Translations under genes and position numbers: made by a program
Part shown: piece after piece, positions 13,697 through 13,731 of the stretch
How positions within the stretch are numbered: the first letter of the stretch is position 1
Layout of the letters: the number at the start of each line of letters is the position of its first letter
Source of the DNA: UBA3855 sp964472035
GTDB lineage: Bacteria > Bacillota > Clostridia > Oscillospirales > Ruminococcaceae
Reading direction: 5' to 3'
Length of the DNA: 13,731 nt
Assembly: GCA_964472035.1 (NCBI GenBank)
Contig: CAYYIT010000060.1
Location: 1 to 13,731 of the forward strand
Notes under the pieces: model-generated
Databases searched by the model: none
What the model was told of the DNA's origin: nothing
What the model saw: the letters and a program-made list of their open reading frames with translations, nothing else

Positions 13697-13731
13697 GAAA
13701 TAGTGGAGGGTGCTACCGCTGAACAGCCCGT

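Overview
The window looks like chromosomal DNA from a gut or rumen Firmicute of the Ruminococcus/Oscillospiraceae type. This is inferred from three things: GC-rich coding regions with AT-rich promoters, two secreted proteins with type I dockerin-like modules (a hallmark of cellulosome-forming ruminococci and clostridia), and a Cthe_2159-like surface lipoprotein. I saw no tRNA, rRNA, CRISPR array, transposase or phage gene. Strong SigmaA-type promoters with 17-bp spacers and AGG-type ribosome sites settle most starts.

Layout. On the minus strand at 99-1742 is a secreted M6-family zinc metalloprotease with an N-terminal dockerin. Next come about 680 bp without a gene, holding three tandem copies (1979-2452) of a roughly 146-bp structured element whose right end runs into the 3' end of a minus-strand P-loop nucleoside-kinase-like gene (2424-3356). 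A 515-bp gap with two 115-bp copies of a triple-hairpin repeat separates that gene's promoter from a divergent promoter. Reading right from there are an EamA-type permease (3872-4840), a lipoprotein with a GldG/ABC-auxiliary-like domain (4880-5776), a FIST-degenerate GGDEF-EAL c-di-GMP phosphodiesterase (6005-8473, with a perfect terminator), a pyrimidine-nucleoside phosphorylase (8587-9885), a secreted protein with a C-terminal dockerin-like module (9961-11397), and a Cthe_2159-like beta-helical lipoprotein (11538-13517). The right edge is a cluster of hairpins related to the repeats at 3.5 kb.

How it fits together. Most genes have their own promoter, so this is a series of single-gene units rather than one operon. 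Two themes recur. One is cell-surface and secreted biology: the dockerin protease, the dockerin protein, two lipoproteins, and a c-di-GMP enzyme that could control attachment or secretion. The other is pyrimidine salvage: the kinase-like gene and the phosphorylase. Any functional link beyond proximity is inference.

The least ordinary signals are non-coding. The triplicated element has a stem in which one base pair is swapped on both arms between copies (covariation), and an identical C(GCAA)G-capped hairpin in all three copies. A C-rich hairpin family recurs at four places. The c-di-GMP gene has a structured leader behind a promoter flanked by direct repeats. I do not see a complete new multi-gene system.
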